DNA from: an archaeon
GTDB taxonomy: Archaea; Asgardarchaeota; Hermodarchaeia; Hermodarchaeales; Hermodarchaeaceae
Direction of reading: 5' to 3'
DNA: 6,224 nt
NCBI GenBank assembly: GCA_016550425.1
Contig: JABXGS010000249.1
Location: 1 to 6,224, forward strand
The notes beneath the pieces are model-generated. The model was not told the DNA's origin, did not search any database, and saw nothing but the letters and a program-made list of their open reading frames with translations. The translations under genes and the position numbers were made by a program. Shown here in pieces: positions 5,143 to 6,224 of this stretch; within the stretch, counting starts at the first letter, position 1; each line of letters starts with the position of its first letter.

Positions 5143-6067
5143 AAAATCCTAAGACCACTAGCCACACTCCACTAATAGAGAGAATGGTGCCTAGAAGAAT
5201 GAGAGGTGTGACTTTTTCTTTCAGGTAAATGATGGTAAAGGGGAGTGCAAATAGAGGAGCAGTCGCAGCGATGACAGATGTTACTGCAGCACCCGTGAAA
5301 AAAACAGCATTCACATAAAGAATTGAACCGATACCCATACCAAAGAATGCTGCGATAAGAACAAGTTTGGTTGCCTGTTTGGTTGGAAGAGGCATGCCCC
5401 GCTTTCGGGCAAAAAGGAAGACGGGAAGTAAAAAAAGTGATCCAATTATAATTCGAATAAGATTGGAGTCGATTGGATCAGCGCCAACTAGCCCAAGCTG
5501 TAGGATGACTGTTGCTGTTGACCAGAAAAGTGCTGCCCCAATCGCGAGTGAGATGCCAATCTTATCCCATTTAGAAACAGATTGATTCACACCCAGTAGA
5601 ATAGCGTCCTGTTCTTGTAAAGTCTGTTCTCGAGTGATTATACTAATCCCAAGAATTGCGAGAACCACACCAATTAAGCGAGTAAGGAACAGGGGTTCTT
5701 GCAGGAAGAAAATAGACATGAAATAGGTGATGAATGGGAAAGTCATTGCAATTGGAAACGCCCGAGAAACTCCGATGCGTGATTGACTCGTTAAATACAG
5801 AAGGTCACCGATTCCTGCGCCAAAGATAACCGATAAAGCCAGGAACGGGATTGATGCAAGAGGTACATTGAAGCCTGTCAGAGGAAGCAAAAGGAGGACA
5901 GCAAAGACAATAATTGGCAAGGCAATCCACATCTTAAATGCATTAATGGCAACAGGTTGGATGCCAGCACTTTGGGATTTGTAGACGACGTTTGACATTC
6001 CAAAAAGAGCAGCACCTAGAATTCCCATGAAGACGCCAGCGAGAAAGAGCTCAGGAGAAGTTACCAT
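5141..6067 (-). CDS. EamA-family transporter (drug/metabolite transporter superfamily)
   Basis: The 308-residue product is an integral membrane protein with about ten hydrophobic helices arranged as two repeats of five, the standard EamA layout. The first repeat spans roughly residues 7-146, with SRAFPIAMTFPFITYF and RLIGVVLAILGISII. A charged linker at about 146-169 contains EQTLQEQD. The second repeat spans about 170-307, with AAVTSVIAATAPLFALPFTI, YLKEKVTP and a GTILSISGVWLVV last helix. Family members export or import small metabolites such as amino acids and their analogues; the substrate cannot be read from sequence. The length is normal. ATG 6067 starts the first helix correctly, though the ribosome binding site is weak. 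Its stop lies within the T-tract of the terminator of the convergent DPSL gene. It is divergent from the partial gene at the window end and has no evident tie to iron. Confidence 0.92.
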   Translation of the reverse strand: MVTSPELFLAGVFMGILGAALFGMSNVVYKSQSAGIQPVAINAFKMWIALPIIVFAVLLLLPLTGFNVPLASIPFLALSVIFGAGIGDLLYLTSQSRIGVSRAFPIAMTFPFITYFMSIFFLQEPLFLTRLIGVVLAILGISIITREQTLQEQDAILLGVNQSVSKWDKIGISLAIGAALFWSTATVILQLGLVGADPIDSNLIRIIIGSLFLLPVFLFARKRGMPLPTKQATKLVLIAAFFGMGIGSILYVNAVFFTGAAVTSVIAATAPLFALPFTIIYLKEKVTPLILLGTILSISGVWLVVLGF

Positions 6068-6109
6068 TCCAAATCGCCATGAATTGTTCTTTAGAGGCTT
6101 CGAAGTGGG

Positions 6110-6127
6110 GTTTTAATCTAAAAACAT
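6110..6127 (+). promoter_or_regulatory. Possible TATA-like promoter region for the gene at the right edge
   Basis: GTTTTAATCTAAAAAC is the most A/T-rich piece of the 131-base divergent region between the transporter start and the partial gene. It lies some 75-90 bases before ATG 6199, so an archaeal message would begin near 6140-6150 with a leader of about 50 bases that includes the hairpin at 6168-6206. This is weak evidence. Confidence 0.25.
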
Positions 6128-6167
6128 TGCAGAGAGGCAAGTTTTTTCAAGAGGATATGAACAAGGG

Positions 6168-6206
6168 GGGTACACTTTGGACGCGGAGGTCGACTCCCAT
6201 GTACCC
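6168..6206 (+). promoter_or_regulatory. Hairpin enclosing a ribosome binding site and start codon
   Basis: GGGTACA at 6168-6174 and TGTACCC at 6200-6206 are perfectly complementary. Inside them GGAG at 6185-6188 pairs with CTCC at 6194-6197 around GTCGA. The inner stem contains the Shine-Dalgarno GGAGGT, and the outer stem covers two bases of ATG 6199. In mRNA this could hold translation down until melted or bound. If the gene actually begins at ATG 6157 the structure would be inside coding sequence. Confidence 0.4.
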
Positions 6207-6224
6207 AATTGACACGTTACTTGA
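6199..6224 (+). CDS. Start of an unidentified gene, cut by the window end
   Basis: An open frame begins with MYPIDTLL and runs off the window, so only eight codons are visible and no product can be named. GGAGGT at 6185-6190, 8 bases before ATG 6199, is a strong ribosome binding site and the main reason to call a gene. The same frame is open back to ATG 6157 (MNKGGTLWTRRSTP), which would add 14 residues, but its only upstream AGAGG is too close to the ATG. It is divergent from the EamA transporter gene. Confidence 0.5.

Noticed and set aside
6168..6206. tRNA-like minihelix: 7-bp acceptor-like stem with a T-arm-like hairpin
   Set aside because: The span is only 39 bases, with no D-arm or anticodon arm, and GGTCGA departs from the GTTCRA T-loop consensus. 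The ribosome binding site and ATG inside it explain it better.
1..6224. CRISPR array, insertion sequence, integrase or phage gene
   Set aside because: I found no regularly spaced direct repeats, no terminal inverted repeats flanking a transposase, and no recombinase among the proteins.

Overview
The window holds ten genes or gene fragments. They centre on iron storage, peroxide and oxygen defence, and NAD salvage. I see no tRNA, rRNA, CRISPR array, insertion sequence or phage gene. The owner is a prokaryote with an anaerobic or microaerophilic, iron-sulfur-rich lifestyle: it has a cysteine-rich ferredoxin-like protein, a stand-alone desulforedoxin, a thioferritin-type DPSL and a peroxiredoxin. 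The domain is not settled. The DPSL, the A/T-rich TATA-like boxes 25-40 bases before several starts and short leaders would suit an archaeon, perhaps one of the mesophilic uncultured lineages. However, a hairpin plus T-tract terminator and a TTGAAA/TATAGT pair before pncB would also suit a bacterium. Several genes have good Shine-Dalgarno sequences of the GGAGGTGA type, and these correct a number of starts.

Left part (1-1450): the 3' end of a 4Fe-4S protein on the plus strand runs convergently, only 7 bases away, into a peroxiredoxin on the minus strand. Behind the peroxiredoxin, on the same strand, lies a small FeoC-like winged-helix protein with a three-cysteine motif. A perfect 9-bp inverted repeat lies at the end of the regulator gene, just before the peroxiredoxin promoter region.

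Middle (1451-3535): nicotinate phosphoribosyltransferase (pncB, plus) faces a nicotinamidase-type cysteine hydrolase (pncA-like, minus). Together they could turn nicotinamide into nicotinic acid and then into nicotinate mononucleotide.

Right-middle (3536-5142): the divergent region between the hydrolase and a 24-mer-type ferritin carries a perfect 19-base palindrome next to a TATA-like box, the best operator candidate in the window. After the ferritin come a hairpin with a T-rich tail, a 43-residue desulforedoxin-type rubredoxin-like protein, and a DPSL (Dps-like, thioferritin) with two cysteines. A clear intrinsic terminator ends this group.

Right end (5141-6224): a ten-helix EamA/DMT transporter on the minus strand is followed by a divergent region. 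It ends in the first codons of an unidentified plus-strand gene whose ribosome binding site and start lie inside a strong potential hairpin.

The unifying theme is an iron/oxygen-response neighbourhood with an NAD-salvage pair inside it. Nothing in it is an obviously new system. The most promising unexplained elements are the palindromes and the small cysteine-bearing regulator.
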